Shown here piece after piece: positions 46,068 through 55,876 of a stretch of 64,000 nucleotides of DNA. The DNA lies in the NCBI GenBank assembly GCA_015478895.1, contig JADMKK010000004.1, positions 85,975-149,974 of the forward strand, written 5' to 3'. The stretch's first letter is position 1, and each line of letters opens with the position of its first letter. Position numbers and translations under genes: made by a program. The notes under the pieces were generated by a model, which worked only from the letters and a program-made list of their open reading frames with translations, did not search any database and was not told the DNA's origin. Source of the stretch: Comamonas sp. GTDB lineage: Bacteria; Pseudomonadota; Gammaproteobacteria; Burkholderiales; Burkholderiaceae_C.

Positions 46068-46577
46068 ACCCTTGTCTACCAGCCGAGGCAGGTGCGGGCT
46101 GAATTTGGCACGTTTGGTTGCAAAAAAGGTTTTGACGTTACGAACATTGGCTTGTGACGTAAATAAGCGCTGCGACAAGGCCAGATAAGCGGGCATATCA
46201 CGGCAGGCAATGACCAAGATGAAATCTGGCCCCGGAGAGACGCGCCAGCACTGCTGCACCGCATCTTCTGCCACGGCGCTAGATTCAAAGGCATCGAGCA
46301 ACTCCGCTTGCTGGCGCTCCAGCGTTACCTCCACCACGGCTTGCAGCCCATAGCCCACCAGCGCCGCCACAGCCTCTGGTCGAGCAATCGCCACTTGGCG
46401 CTCAATCAAACCCAACTCGTGCAAGCGTTTGTTGCGCCGCAGGCAAGTGGGTGGGGAAATATGCAACAGCTGCGCCAGCTTCAGGTTGCTCAAAGATGCA
46501 TCGCGCTGTAGCAAGTCGAGCAATTGCAGATCGGTACCATCCAGCACCTGATTTGATTGATTAATTTCATTTTTCAT
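46065..46577 (-). CDS. Lrp/AsnC-family transcriptional regulator
   Basis: A 170-residue regulator: an N-terminal winged helix-turn-helix (LLQRDASLSNLKLAQLLHISPPTCLRRNKRL) and a C-terminal RAM ligand-binding domain with VEVTLERQQAELLDAFE and the GPDFILVIACRDMPAYLA ligand loop. Lrp family members bind amino acids and often control their own gene. It is transcribed divergently from glmS across an extremely AT-rich gap with repeated GAAATTT motifs. Confidence 0.92.
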   Translation of the reverse strand: MKNEINQSNQVLDGTDLQLLDLLQRDASLSNLKLAQLLHISPPTCLRRNKRLHELGLIERQVAIARPEAVAALVGYGLQAVVEVTLERQQAELLDAFESSAVAEDAVQQCWRVSPGPDFILVIACRDMPAYLALSQRLFTSQANVRNVKTFFATKRAKFSPHLPRLVDKG

Positions 46578-46583
46578 GATTTA

Positions 46584-46660
46584 TTGAAATTTAAAAAAAA
46601 TTATGAAATTTCAGGAAATTTAATTTCTTAAAAATTAAAATAAAGATCATAAGTTTTATG
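46584..46660. promoter_or_regulatory. AT-rich divergent control region with repeated GAAATTT motifs
   Basis: Within about 77 bases there are several TGAAATTT/GAAATTT/AAATTTC copies, some arranged as inverted pairs, in sequence that is nearly all A and T. It lies between the divergent Lrp-family and glmS genes and is a reasonable binding site for the Lrp-type protein. Confidence 0.45.
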
Positions 46661-46710
46661 CACATGCTTTTAGCATGGCGTCCTTTACAGAGCTTCTTGG
46701 AGTACCTCCT

Positions 46711-48609
46711 ATGTGCGGCATCGTCGGTGCAGTTTCTACGCGCAACATCGTTCCTCTTTTGGTGCAAGGCTTGCAGCGCCTGGAATACCGTGGCTATGAC
46801 TCCTGCGGCGTCGCGGTGCATCGCATGGTGGCTGGCACACCGATCAGCCAAGGTCTGCAGCGTGCGCGCAGCACCGCGCGTGTGTCCGAACTGCTGGAGC
46901 AAGTCACGCAAGATGATCTGCAGGGCCTGGCGGGCATCGCCCACACGCGCTGGGCCACCCACGGCGAGCCGGCCGTGCGCAATGCGCACCCGCACTTCAG
47001 CTATGGCCCCGGTGAGAGCATCGACAGCGGCAAGCCTGCACGCGTGGCCTTGGTACACAACGGCATCATTGAAAACTACGAGCAACTGCGCAGGGACTTG
47101 CAAGCCAAGGGCTACATATTTGCCAGCCAGACCGACACAGAAGTGATCTGCCACCTGGTGGACAGCTACTACAACGGCGATTTGTTCGAGGCCGTCAAAG
47201 CCGCCCGCGCGCAGCTGCATGGTGCCTACGCGATTGCCGTCATGCACAAAGATGAGCCGCACCGCGTGGTTGGTGGCCGCGCAGGCTCACCGATGGTACT
47301 GGGTGTGGGGCAGGACAACAGCGAGTTCTTTTTGGCCAGCGACGCCATGGCCGTAGCTGGCGTGACCGATCAAATCGTGTATCTGGAAGAGGGTGATTTG
47401 ATCGACTTGCAGCCCGGCCGCTACTGGATTGCGGACAAAACCGGCCACGCGGTGCTGCCCGAACAGCGCCCCGTCAAGACCGTGCATGCACACAGCGGTG
47501 CCGTGGAGTTGGGCCCCTACCGCCACTACATGCAAAAGGAAATCTTTGAGCAGCCACGCGCCATTGGCGATACGCTGGAAGGCATCATCAACATTGCTCC
47601 CGAGCTGTTCGATGGCGCCGACGGCGCTGCCGCCTGGCGCGTATTCAAGGAGATCGACAATGTCTTGATCCTGGCTTGTGGCACCAGCTACTACAGCGGC
47701 TGCACGGCCAAGTACTGGCTGGAATCGATTGCAGGGATTCCCTGCAACGTGGAAGTGGCCAGCGAATACCGCTATCGCACCAGTGTGCCCAACCCCAAGA
47801 CCTTGGTGGTCACCATCAGCCAGTCCGGCGAAACCGCTGACACTTTGGCCGCGCTGCGCCATGCGCAAAGCCTGGGCATGACCAATACGCTGACGATTTG
47901 CAACGTGGCCACCAGCGCCATGGTGCGCGAGTGCAAGCTGGCCTACATCACCCGTGCGGGCATGGAAATTGGCGTTGCTTCAACCAAAGCATTTACGACG
48001 CAGCTGGCCGGTCTGTTTTTGCTCACCTTGGCGCTGGCGCAATCGAAGGGCAAATTGAGCGAAACCCAGGAGCAGGACTACCTGACCGCCATGCGCCATC
48101 TGCCGGTGGCGTTGCAATCGGTATTGGCGCTGGAGCCGCAAGTGGTGAGCTGGGCCGAGAACTTTGCCAAGCACCAAAACGCTTTGTTCCTGGGGCGTGG
48201 CATTCACTACCCGATTGCGCTGGAAGGTGCGCTCAAGCTCAAAGAGATCACTTATATCCATGCCGAGGCTTACCCAGCAGGTGAGCTCAAGCATGGCCCC
48301 CTAGCCCTGGTTGATAACACCATGCCGGTGGTCACTGTGGCCCCTAACGACGAGTTGCTCGAAAAACTCAAAAGCAATATGCAAGAAGTCCGTGCACGCG
48401 GCGGGGTGCTGTATGTGCTGGCAGATGCAAAGACCAACATTGAAAATGAAGAAGGCATGCACGTGATCCGCATGCCTGAAAACTATGGTGCGCTCAGCCC
48501 GATATTGCACGTCGTGCCCTTGCAACTGCTGTCCTATCACACAGCAGTGGCGCGTGGCACCGATGTCGATAAGCCACGTAATTTAGCGAAATCCGTCACT
48601 GTGGAATAA
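46711..48609 (+). CDS. glmS: Glutamine-fructose-6-phosphate aminotransferase (isomerising)
   Basis: A 632-residue enzyme making glucosamine-6-phosphate, the first step to UDP-GlcNAc. The N-terminal glutaminase begins with the nucleophile Cys right after Met (MCGIVGAVS) and contains GYDSCG and [10 protein letters not shown]. Two SIS isomerase domains follow ([26 protein letters not shown]) and the conserved C-terminus [13 protein letters not shown]. The ATG at 46711 is fixed by the catalytic Cys although the frame opens 12 codons earlier. No glmS ribozyme is expected or seen. Confidence 0.97.
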   Translation: MCGIVGAVSTRNIVPLLVQGLQRLEYRGYDSCGVAVHRMVAGTPISQGLQRARSTARVSELLEQVTQDDLQGLAGIAHTRWATHGEPAVRNAHPHFSYGPGESIDSGKPARVALVHNGIIENYEQLRRDLQAKGYIFASQTDTEVICHLVDSYYNGDLFEAVKAARAQLHGAYAIAVMHKDEPHRVVGGRAGSPMVLGVGQDNSEFFLASDAMAVAGVTDQIVYLEEGDLIDLQPGRYWIADKTGHAVLPEQRPVKTVHAHSGAVELGPYRHYMQKEIFEQPRAIGDTLEGIINIAPELFDGADGAAAWRVFKEIDNVLILACGTSYYSGCTAKYWLESIAGIPCNVEVASEYRYRTSVPNPKTLVVTISQSGETADTLAALRHAQSLGMTNTLTICNVATSAMVRECKLAYITRAGMEIGVASTKAFTTQLAGLFLLTLALAQSKGKLSETQEQDYLTAMRHLPVALQSVLALEPQVVSWAENFAKHQNALFLGRGIHYPIALEGALKLKEITYIHAEAYPAGELKHGPLALVDNTMPVVTVAPNDELLEKLKSNMQEVRARGGVLYVLADAKTNIENEEGMHVIRMPENYGALSPILHVVPLQLLSYHTAVARGTDVDKPRNLAKSVTVE

Positions 48610-48638
48610 GTCGCCTGGCGGCTGTTTCTTGATGCCAT

Positions 48639-48668
48639 GAAAAGCGCCCCTCCCTAGGAGCGCTTTTT
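48639..48668 (+). terminator. Rho-independent terminator of glmS
   Basis: AAAAGCGC, an internal CCTCCCTAGG segment, then GCGCTTTTT; 30 bases after the glmS stop. Confidence 0.75.
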
Positions 48669-48732
48669 GTTTGTGGGCTGCCGCCGCAGAAGTTCCGTGT
48701 GCCTAAAGGGTTAAGCCAGTACAGTGCAGCCT

Positions 48733-51234
48733 ATGACTGCTGTCCCACCTCTTGCTGCTTTGGCCACTCCCGTTTCTGGCGCTGTTGCGGCCGCTACATT
48801 GCCTGTGCTGGGCATGACTTGTGCCTCCTGTGTCGGGCGCGTGGAGCGCGCGCTTACAAAGTTGCCAGGCGTCACCAGCGCCAGCGTGAATCTGGCGACG
48901 GAAACTGCCAGGATTCAATGGAACGGCACCACCGTGCTGCCCGCCGCCATTGCTGCCATTGAAAAAGCGGGCTACAGCGTGCCGCAGCAGTCAATAGCGC
49001 TGCAGGTGCAGGAAATGACGTGTGCTTCCTGCGTGGGGCGCGTGGAACGTATCCTCAAAAAACAGCCCGGCGTGCTGGATGCGCAAGTGAATCTGGCCAC
49101 CGAGCGTGCCGTGGCGCAGGTGTTGCAGGGCACCGATATCAGCGCTTTGATGGCGGTGCTCACCCAGGCAGGCTACCCCGCGCAGCCCGTTCAGACGCAA
49201 GCTACGCAGGTGACGGGCAGTGATGCCGTGGCCCAGCGCCATGTGCAAGAAAGTGTGCGGCTGCAATGCTCGCTGTGGATCGCTGCGGTGCTGGCGTTGC
49301 CGGTATTCGTGATGGAAATGGGGGGGCACCTTTGGCCTGCGCTGCACCAGTGGGTACATGTGCATATCGGGCACTTCAACAGTCTGTATCTGCAATGTGT
49401 GTTGACTACGCTGGTACTGGCAGGGCCGGGGCGGCAGTTCTACCAAAAAGGCATTCCGGCCTTGCTGCGCGCGGCACCCGATATGAATTCGCTGGTGGCG
49501 GTCGGTACGCTGGCAGCCTATGGCTACTCCCTGGTTTCCACCTTTGTGCCGCACTGGCTGCCGTACAACACGGCGCATGTGTATTACGAGTCGGCGGCGG
49601 TCATTGTGGTGCTGATCTTGCTGGGCCGTTACCTGGAGGCGCGCGCCAAGGGCAACACCTCGCAGGCGATCCAGCAACTGGTGCGTCTGCAAGCCAAAAC
49701 AGCGCGTGTGCGCCGTGGCGGGGTGGTGCAAGAAATCGACATTGCGCAGGTACTGCAAGGGGATGTGATCGAGGTGCGCCCCGGTGAGCGCATTCCCGTC
49801 GATGGCGTGGTGCTGGAAGGGCGCAGCTTTGTCGATGAATCCATGATCAGTGGCGAGCCCGTGCCGGTCGAAAAAACCGAAGGCGCGCAGCTTATTGGCA
49901 GCACGGTCAATCAGCAAGGTGCACTGCTGATGCAGGCCACCAAAGTGGGTGCCGATACGCTGCTGGCCAGCATCATTCGGATGGTGGAGCAAGCACAAGG
50001 GGCCAAGCTGCCCATTCAGGCGCTGGTCGATAAGGTCACCATGTGGTTTGTGCCTGCCGTCATGGCAGTGGCGCTGCTCACTTTTATTGGCTGGATGGTC
50101 TGGGGGCCCGAGCCGGCACTGTCAATGGCGCTGGTCAACGCCGTGGCAGTGCTCATCATTGCCTGCCCGTGCGCGATGGGGCTGGCTACGCCCACTTCCA
50201 TCATGGTGGGCACGGGCCGTGCCGCGCAAATGGGCGTGTTGCTGCGCAAGGGTGAAGCATTGCAGCAGCTCAAAGATGCCAAGGTGGTGGCAGTAGACAA
50301 AACCGGCACGCTCACCAAAGGCAAGCCAGAGCTGACCGACTTGCTGCTGGCGCCAGGCTATGAACGCGGTCAGCTTCTGGCACAGATTGCAGCGGTAGAA
50401 GACAAGTCGGAGCACCCGATTGCCCGCGCCATGGTCGATGCGGCCAAGGCTGAACGTTTGGAATTGCCGACTGTGGAAAGCTTTGAATCCCTGACAGGCC
50501 GTGGCGTGCGTGCCCAGGTGCAAGGCGTGCGTGTGGACATTGGTGCGGACCGCTGGATGCAGGAGCTGGGTTGCGATGTGGCCCTGTTTGCTGCCGATGC
50601 GCAGCGCCTTGGCGGCGAAGGCAAAACCCCGCTGTATGCCGCTGTGGATGGACGGTTGGCTGCCATGATTGCAGTGGCTGACCCCATCAAACCCACCACG
50701 CCCGCAGCGATTGCTGCGCTGCACCGTCTGGGTTTGAAGGTGGCAATGATTACCGGCGACAACCGCCACACCGCGCAGGCCATTGCGCGACAGCTGGGGA
50801 TTGATGAGGTGGTGGCCGAGGTGCTGCCCGGTGGCAAGGTGGAAGCGGTGCAGCGCCTGCAGGCGCAGTACGGTGCGCTGGTGTATGTGGGCGATGGCAT
50901 CAACGATGCACCCGCATTGGCGCAGGCCGATGTCGGCGTTGCGATTGGAACGGGCACCGACATTGCCATTGAATCTGCCGACGTGGTGCTGATGTCGGGC
51001 GACCTGCAAGGCGTACCCAAGGCCATGGCCTTGTCCAAAGCCACCATGGCCAATATTCGGCAAAACCTGTTCTGGGCCTTTGCCTATAACGTGGCGCTGA
51101 TACCGGTGGCTGCCGGGCTGCTGTACCCGTTCAACGGCCCCTTGCTCTCGCCCATGTTTGCTGCCGGGGCGATGGCCATGTCCAGCGTATTTGTGCTGAC
51201 GAATGCGCTGCGATTGCGGCGCTTTCAAGCTTGA
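48733..51234 (+). CDS. copA: Copper-translocating P-type ATPase (CopA-like)
   Basis: An 833-residue P1B-type ATPase exporting Cu(I) from the cytosol. Two N-terminal metal-binding domains carry GMTCASC (Cys30/Cys33) and EMTCASC (Cys97/Cys100). The membrane part holds the ion-channel CPC motif ([13 protein letters not shown]). Catalytic motifs are the TGE-type loop ([10 protein letters not shown]), the phosphorylated DKTGTLTKG, the HP motif (SEHPIARAM) and [10 protein letters not shown]. Eight helices are expected. The ATG at 48733 is preferred to a GTG at 48724. No CueR or chaperone gene is adjacent, and no CueR-type promoter was recognised. Confidence 0.95.
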   Translation: MTAVPPLAALATPVSGAVAAATLPVLGMTCASCVGRVERALTKLPGVTSASVNLATETARIQWNGTTVLPAAIAAIEKAGYSVPQQSIALQVQEMTCASCVGRVERILKKQPGVLDAQVNLATERAVAQVLQGTDISALMAVLTQAGYPAQPVQTQATQVTGSDAVAQRHVQESVRLQCSLWIAAVLALPVFVMEMGGHLWPALHQWVHVHIGHFNSLYLQCVLTTLVLAGPGRQFYQKGIPALLRAAPDMNSLVAVGTLAAYGYSLVSTFVPHWLPYNTAHVYYESAAVIVVLILLGRYLEARAKGNTSQAIQQLVRLQAKTARVRRGGVVQEIDIAQVLQGDVIEVRPGERIPVDGVVLEGRSFVDESMISGEPVPVEKTEGAQLIGSTVNQQGALLMQATKVGADTLLASIIRMVEQAQGAKLPIQALVDKVTMWFVPAVMAVALLTFIGWMVWGPEPALSMALVNAVAVLIIACPCAMGLATPTSIMVGTGRAAQMGVLLRKGEALQQLKDAKVVAVDKTGTLTKGKPELTDLLLAPGYERGQLLAQIAAVEDKSEHPIARAMVDAAKAERLELPTVESFESLTGRGVRAQVQGVRVDIGADRWMQELGCDVALFAADAQRLGGEGKTPLYAAVDGRLAAMIAVADPIKPTTPAAIAALHRLGLKVAMITGDNRHTAQAIARQLGIDEVVAEVLPGGKVEAVQRLQAQYGALVYVGDGINDAPALAQADVGVAIGTGTDIAIESADVVLMSGDLQGVPKAMALSKATMANIRQNLFWAFAYNVALIPVAAGLLYPFNGPLLSPMFAAGAMAMSSVFVLTNALRLRRFQA

Positions 51235-51270
51235 TAGCGGCATGCCCTAGAAAACAAAGGCTTTCAGATG
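51231..51270 (+). repeat. Degenerate intergenic repeat, copy 8
   Basis: TTGATAGCGGCATGCCCTAG, then AAAGGCTTTC. The copA stop codon (TGA at 51232-51234) lies inside this copy, and its right part forms one arm of the following terminator. Confidence 0.45.
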
Positions 51271-51294
51271 TGTAACTATCTGAAAGCCTTTTTT
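51256..51294. terminator. Bidirectional terminator between copA and riboflavin synthase
   Basis: A 14-bp stem (AAAGGCTTTCAGAT / ATCTGAAAGCCTTT) with an 8-base loop. T runs flank it in both reading directions, serving the two convergent genes. Confidence 0.88.
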
Positions 51295-51312
51295 GACTAG
51301 GGCAGACTGCTC

Positions 51313-52017
51313 TTACTTTTGCAAATTGGGCACATCCACAAAGTCGTCCAGGCTCAGACCTTTTTCCTGCAGCAGCGCTTCCAGCACCGGCTTCAAACGG
51401 CCCAGGCTGGCTTCCACAGTTTCGCGCACGGTGTCGACCACCACTTGGGTGCTGCGTTCGATTTCAATGTTCACCAAGTCACCCACGCGCTTGGCGCCAA
51501 ACACCGTCATGCGCAAGGTTTCAGGGATCAGCCACACCTCAAACCAGCCCGCTTTGCGATCCACTTCAGCCACCGTCAGGCTCGCGCCGTTGATAGCGAT
51601 ATAGCCCTTGGCAAACACATAGGGGCGAAACGCCTCGGGAATGCCAAAGCGGATTTTGTGGTTGGTCTCGGTGCTCAGCACTTCCAGCACCGGCGCGGTG
51701 AAGTCCACGTGGCCCGACAGCGGGTGGCCGCCGATTTCCGCACCATCTCTGGCGGCGCGCTCGACGTTCAGCGTGTCGCCCACCTGGTATTGCCCCAGCG
51801 TGGTGATGTTCAGGCTCTGCAGCATCACGTCAAACGTGGCGCGGGTGGGCGAGAGGTTCTCCGTCACCGTCAGGCACACGCCATCGTGCGAGACGCTGGC
51901 GCCAATGGCCAGGTCCTGGCAAAAGCCGGCGGGAAATTCCATGGTGAAGGTACGCAGACCGTCTTGGTCGTGCAGCGCGGCAATCGTTGCCACGGCTTGG
52001 ATGATGCCGGTAAACAC
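51313..52017 (-). CDS. ribE: Riboflavin synthase (alpha subunit)
   Basis: A 234-residue enzyme that dismutates two lumazines into riboflavin. It consists of two tandem lumazine-binding barrels. The first begins MFTGIIQAVATIAAL with GASVSHDGVCLTV, the second contains GGHPLSGHVDFTAPV, GYIAINGASLTVAEV and VNIEIERSTQVV. About 20-30 residues longer than many homologues because of the C-terminal tail (EALLQEKGLSLDDFVDV). No other rib gene is adjacent here and no FMN riboswitch was seen. Confidence 0.94.
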   Translation of the reverse strand: MFTGIIQAVATIAALHDQDGLRTFTMEFPAGFCQDLAIGASVSHDGVCLTVTENLSPTRATFDVMLQSLNITTLGQYQVGDTLNVERAARDGAEIGGHPLSGHVDFTAPVLEVLSTETNHKIRFGIPEAFRPYVFAKGYIAINGASLTVAEVDRKAGWFEVWLIPETLRMTVFGAKRVGDLVNIEIERSTQVVVDTVRETVEASLGRLKPVLEALLQEKGLSLDDFVDVPNLQK

Positions 52018-52081
52018 AGTCGCAATTCCTTGTCAGCAGGCCTTGTGGTCAGGCCTCAATGCAAAGCGCACATTGTGCAGC

Positions 52082-53308
52082 TTATATCTGCGCCATCGCG
52101 CTGGCCAGGCGTTGCACGGCCTGGGCAATCTGCGACACGTCTGCAGACGCGAAAGACATGCGCAGCGTATGCACATCAGCCTGCGCGGGGTAGAACGCCT
52201 TGCCCGGCACATAGATGACCGAGTTGGCCACCGCTGCATCAAAGAGCTTTTGCGGGTCCATCTGGCGATCAATCTGCGCCCAGACAAACATGCCACCCGC
52301 CGGTGCGGTGCACCGAATGGGCGCACCAGGCAAGGCGCTCAGGCCCTGTACCAATGCCTGCATGCGCGCCTGGTATTGCGCCCGGGCCCGCTCTACGGTG
52401 GGTGCATAGCGGCCGCTTTGCAAATAGCAGGCGGCCACGCCCTGCGCCAGCGGCGAAGTGCACAGGTCGCTGGTCTGCTTGGCCACCGTGCAGCGGCGCA
52501 ACATGGGCGCATCGGCCAGCATCCAGCCCACGCGCAGCGCCGGGGCCACGGTTTTGGACAGGCTGGACAGGTAAATCACCGGGTTGCGGCCTGCCGGGGC
52601 CAGCTGCTCAGCGATGGCGCGCACCGTGGGGGGCAGCGGCAAGGGCTGGCCATCCTCACCATCAAAGCGCAGCTCGCCATAGGGGTCGTCCTCCACCACC
52701 CAGAAGCCGTATTGCAGCGCCAGTTGTGCCAGTTGCTGGCGGCGCTCGGCGGTCAATAAGCTGCCGCGCGGATTGGAGAAGTTGGGCACGGTGTAGAGCA
52801 GCTTGGGGCGCTGTGCAGCCGGCAAAGCGGCCAGCAATTGCGCCAGCGCCTCGGTCTGCAGGCCATCGGCATCCATGGGCACGGCCACGATGTTGGCCTG
52901 CGCCAGGCACAGTGCCTGCAGCGTGGCAGGGTAGGCTGGCACTTCCACCAATACGGTGTCGCCCGGCTCAATCAGTACACGTACCACCAGGTCAAACGCC
53001 TGCTGTGAGCCCGTCGTCACCACCACGTCGGCGGCTTGCGCCTGCATGCCGCGATCCCGTGCCTGCTGCGCCAGCGCTTCGCGCAGTGCGGGCTGGCCTT
53101 CGGTAGCGCCATACTGCAGCGCCGCTGCGCCTTGCAGCATGGTCTGGCTGGCAGCTTGCGCCAAACCTTCCGCATCAAAGAGGCTGGGGGAGGGATAGCC
53201 GCCGGCCAGCGAAATCATGCCGGGGCGGCTCAGGTAGGGAAACAGCTCGCGGATGGCCGAGCCTGCAGGCTCGGCAAACAGTGCGGAAAAGCTGGCCAGC
53301 GGGCTCAT
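52082..53308 (-). CDS. PLP-dependent aminotransferase, probable 2-aminoadipate transaminase
   Basis: A 408-residue fold-type I aminotransferase of the LysN/MocR-like branch without a DNA-binding domain. Seen: ISLAGGYPSPSLF near the N-terminus, YGATEGQPALREALA, TTGSQQAFDLVVRVL, PNFSNPRG, VVEDDPYGELRF, and the PLP lysine in YLSSLSKTVAPALRVGWM. Its start overlaps the stop of the 2-oxoadipate dioxygenase gene by 4 bases. This pairing strongly suggests it converts 2-aminoadipate to 2-oxoadipate in lysine breakdown (inference from context). Broader aromatic or branched-chain activity remains possible. Confidence 0.87.
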   Translation of the reverse strand: MSPLASFSALFAEPAGSAIRELFPYLSRPGMISLAGGYPSPSLFDAEGLAQAASQTMLQGAAALQYGATEGQPALREALAQQARDRGMQAQAADVVVTTGSQQAFDLVVRVLIEPGDTVLVEVPAYPATLQALCLAQANIVAVPMDADGLQTEALAQLLAALPAAQRPKLLYTVPNFSNPRGSLLTAERRQQLAQLALQYGFWVVEDDPYGELRFDGEDGQPLPLPPTVRAIAEQLAPAGRNPVIYLSSLSKTVAPALRVGWMLADAPMLRRCTVAKQTSDLCTSPLAQGVAACYLQSGRYAPTVERARAQYQARMQALVQGLSALPGAPIRCTAPAGGMFVWAQIDRQMDPQKLFDAAVANSVIYVPGKAFYPAQADVHTLRMSFASADVSQIAQAVQRLASAMAQI

Positions 53309-54711
53309 GCAGCCGCTCCGCCCAGAGCACTGCGCACTTGGGCCAGGGAGCGCGCTTGCGCATCCGCATACAGCGCAATTTCGTCATGCACCGCAGCGCC
53401 CAGTGCGGCTTCAAACACCTGCTGTGCAGCATTGGCCTGGTAGTGTTTTTGCTCGTCGCCACCCAAGTTGGACTGGAAGATGCCGGCCGCACTCACGGGC
53501 AGAAAGTCTTCATAGGTAATGGGTTCGGCGTGCACGATGCCTTGGGCAATCAGGCCTTCCAGATCGCCATCGGCATCTATACCGGCGGGCACAGTGGCCT
53601 CGGCGTTCAAGCTGTAGCGATAGAACGCCAGACCCTGCTGGCGCAGCGCCACATGCTCATCGGGAAATTGCGCAAACGCACGTTCGAGCCGCGTGGTGTA
53701 GTCCGGCGCGGCACTGCCTGCGCTGCCCATGCTGCGCACTTGGGCCAATAACTCGTCGTACAGGGCGCGGCCCTTGCGTGTCAGCGCCACGCCGCGCTGT
53801 TCAATCTCGCCAAAGCGTGCCGTGTGCGCACCTTGGCCATGGGCCCCGTCATCGGCATCGGTAAAGCGAATGGTTTCTTTAAGGGCCTTGAAGCTGGTCT
53901 GGCGCAGCAAGATGGGGCAATGGCGGCGCGGAGGGCCTTCCACCACATCCTTGGCATCCATGCCGCGTGCGGGCATGCCATCTTGGGCGGTATCAATGTC
54001 CAGCGTGCGGGGCGTCAGGTGATTGATGTGCGGGCCTTTAAAGCACACCACATCGGCAATCAGGCGGTGGGCTTGCTGCAAGGCCTCGTAGGTGGCGGCA
54101 TCGACGGTGGCATCGCTGTGCCAGCGGAAAGTTTCCAGTGCTTCCTGCACAAAGGTGTTGGCATCCTGATCATTCAGTCCCCCTTGCTTTTCAGCCTGCG
54201 CAATTAGCGCCAGAGCGCCCGGCGTAAAAATGTTGCGTTGCGCCAAGATCGCGCTGGCTTGTTCGCGCAAGGCGGGGTCGGTAATCAACTCCAGGCGCAA
54301 CAGCGAAGTAAACACACGAAACGGGTTGGCCAGCAGCGCTTCGTCGCTGACCGGGCGAAACGCCGTGGAGTGCACCGGCACACCTGCCACGGAAAGGTCG
54401 TAATAACCCACCGGCTCCATGCCCATGACGGCAAACAGGCGGCGCAAGGTGGCCAGCTCTTCGGGGGTGCCCACGCGAATGGCACCGTGGCGCTCCACAT
54501 CCAGGCGCTCCAGCTCCCCGGTACGTTCCATTTGGGCGTGCAGTGCAGGTTGGGACAGCAAGACTTGGGCATTCACCTCCGCCACCAACTCAACCAGACT
54601 GCCGTACTGGGGCACTTCCTTGCGGTACATCTCCGACATCGCGCGCGAAAAGCGCGTGCGAATCTCATTGGCAGTGACAAAAGAAGCGGGAGGTTGATGC
54701 GTATGGCTCAT
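53305..54711 (-). CDS. hglS: 2-oxoadipate dioxygenase/decarboxylase (HglS/YdcJ family, DUF1338)
   Basis: A 468-residue non-heme Fe(II) enzyme of the DUF1338 family, known to turn 2-oxoadipate into D-2-hydroxyglutarate in D-lysine catabolism. Family markers include RFSRAMSEMYRKEVPQYG, the metal-site His75 (VERHGAIR), GPHINHLTPRTLDID and the Glu in FGEIEQRG, consistent with the two-His-one-Glu metal site described for HglS. The ATG at 54711 is chosen; the frame extends 25 codons upstream. It overlaps the aminotransferase gene (ATGA) and is divergent from a LysR regulator. Confidence 0.9.
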   Translation of the reverse strand: MSHTHQPPASFVTANEIRTRFSRAMSEMYRKEVPQYGSLVELVAEVNAQVLLSQPALHAQMERTGELERLDVERHGAIRVGTPEELATLRRLFAVMGMEPVGYYDLSVAGVPVHSTAFRPVSDEALLANPFRVFTSLLRLELITDPALREQASAILAQRNIFTPGALALIAQAEKQGGLNDQDANTFVQEALETFRWHSDATVDAATYEALQQAHRLIADVVCFKGPHINHLTPRTLDIDTAQDGMPARGMDAKDVVEGPPRRHCPILLRQTSFKALKETIRFTDADDGAHGQGAHTARFGEIEQRGVALTRKGRALYDELLAQVRSMGSAGSAAPDYTTRLERAFAQFPDEHVALRQQGLAFYRYSLNAEATVPAGIDADGDLEGLIAQGIVHAEPITYEDFLPVSAAGIFQSNLGGDEQKHYQANAAQQVFEAALGAAVHDEIALYADAQARSLAQVRSALGGAAA

Positions 54712-54893
54712 GATGGCTCGAAGTTTGAAATGTGCAGCATGCAATGCACTTGCCGTGTTAACACGGATAGTGGCATTCCTATTCACGAGGCATGGTGCGA
54801 TCTGTTTTGACTTTGGTCAAACGATAATCTGGTGTTCAGGTCATACCTTTTTGGAATGACTGTGCGTTTTTAGACTTGGAAGCGTTTTTGTCC

Positions 54894-55844
54894 ATGCAAC
54901 TGTCCCGCCGTTTCTTGCCGCCGATGTCTTTGCTGTGCGCTTTTGAAGCCTCCGCACGCCACCAAAGCTTCACGGCGGCGGCTGCAGAGCTGCACCTGAC
55001 GCAAAGCGCCGTCAGCCGGCAGATTCGGGCTTTGGAAGAGCGACTGGGTACCGAGCTGTTTGTGCGTGAGCGGCAAACCGTGCGCCTGAGTGCCGCAGGC
55101 CATGCCTATGCGCTGGAAATTCGCGCCGCGCTGCTGCGCATCTCCAATGCGACCTTGGGCTTTCGCACCAACCCGCAGGGCGGCATCTTGAATCTGGCGA
55201 TCTTGCCCACCTTTGGCACACGCTGGCTGGCCCCGCGCTTGCCGCAGTTCTTCAGCGCGCACCCCGGCATTACCATCAACCTGACCACGCGGCTGTCGCA
55301 GTTTGACTTCCAGCTGGAAGCGGTGGATGCCGGCATCCACTTTGGCCTGGCGCACTGGCCTGGTGCAGAACTGGAGTTCCTGATGAGCGAAACCGTGGTG
55401 CCTGCTTGCAGCCCGGCGATGTCTGCGCAGTACCAGTTCCGTGCTCCAGAGGATTTATTGCGTGCACCCCTGCTGCATCTGGCCTCGCGCCCAGACGCCT
55501 GGCGGCGCTGGTTTGAGCACCAGGGCAGTCATGCCACTGAAGTTTCGGGCATGTTGTTTGATCAATTTGCCACTGCTGCGCAAGCTGCGACTTCGGGCGT
55601 TGGGGTGGCGCTGCTGCCCAAATTTTTGATTGAGCGTGAGCTGGAGCACGGTGAACTGGTGCGCGCACTGCCGCAGTTGCCAGAACTCGAAAGTGCCGAG
55701 CGCTATTACCTGGCCTGGCCCACAAGCCGTGCCAGTTATCTGCCACTGCAGGCGTTTCGTAGCTGGCTCAAGGCTGCAGCGCACGACACCCGCACACCGG
55801 GGGTAAAACCGGCGCAGGCAGACACTGCGCAGTTGCCGCAATAA
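54894..55844 (+). CDS. LysR-family transcriptional regulator
   Basis: A 316-residue LysR regulator. The N-terminal helix-turn-helix is typical (LLCAFEASARHQSFTAAAAELHL region, TQSAVSRQIRALEERLGTELF), resembling the GcvA branch, followed by a periplasmic-binding-like effector domain. The ATG at 54894 is chosen; an in-frame TTG lies at 54876. It is divergent from the HglS/aminotransferase operon across a 182-base gap, so it probably controls lysine or aminoadipate catabolism (inference). Confidence 0.9.
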   Translation: MQLSRRFLPPMSLLCAFEASARHQSFTAAAAELHLTQSAVSRQIRALEERLGTELFVRERQTVRLSAAGHAYALEIRAALLRISNATLGFRTNPQGGILNLAILPTFGTRWLAPRLPQFFSAHPGITINLTTRLSQFDFQLEAVDAGIHFGLAHWPGAELEFLMSETVVPACSPAMSAQYQFRAPEDLLRAPLLHLASRPDAWRRWFEHQGSHATEVSGMLFDQFATAAQAATSGVGVALLPKFLIERELEHGELVRALPQLPELESAERYYLAWPTSRASYLPLQAFRSWLKAAAHDTRTPGVKPAQADTAQLPQ

Positions 55845-55876
55845 AATCGCGGCTCACTGACTGCGCCCTACCTAAC

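Noticed and set aside
46584-46660. Possible glmS ribozyme or small RNA in the glmS leader
   Set aside because: The gap is simple AT-rich sequence without ribozyme core elements, and the ribozyme is not known from this group.
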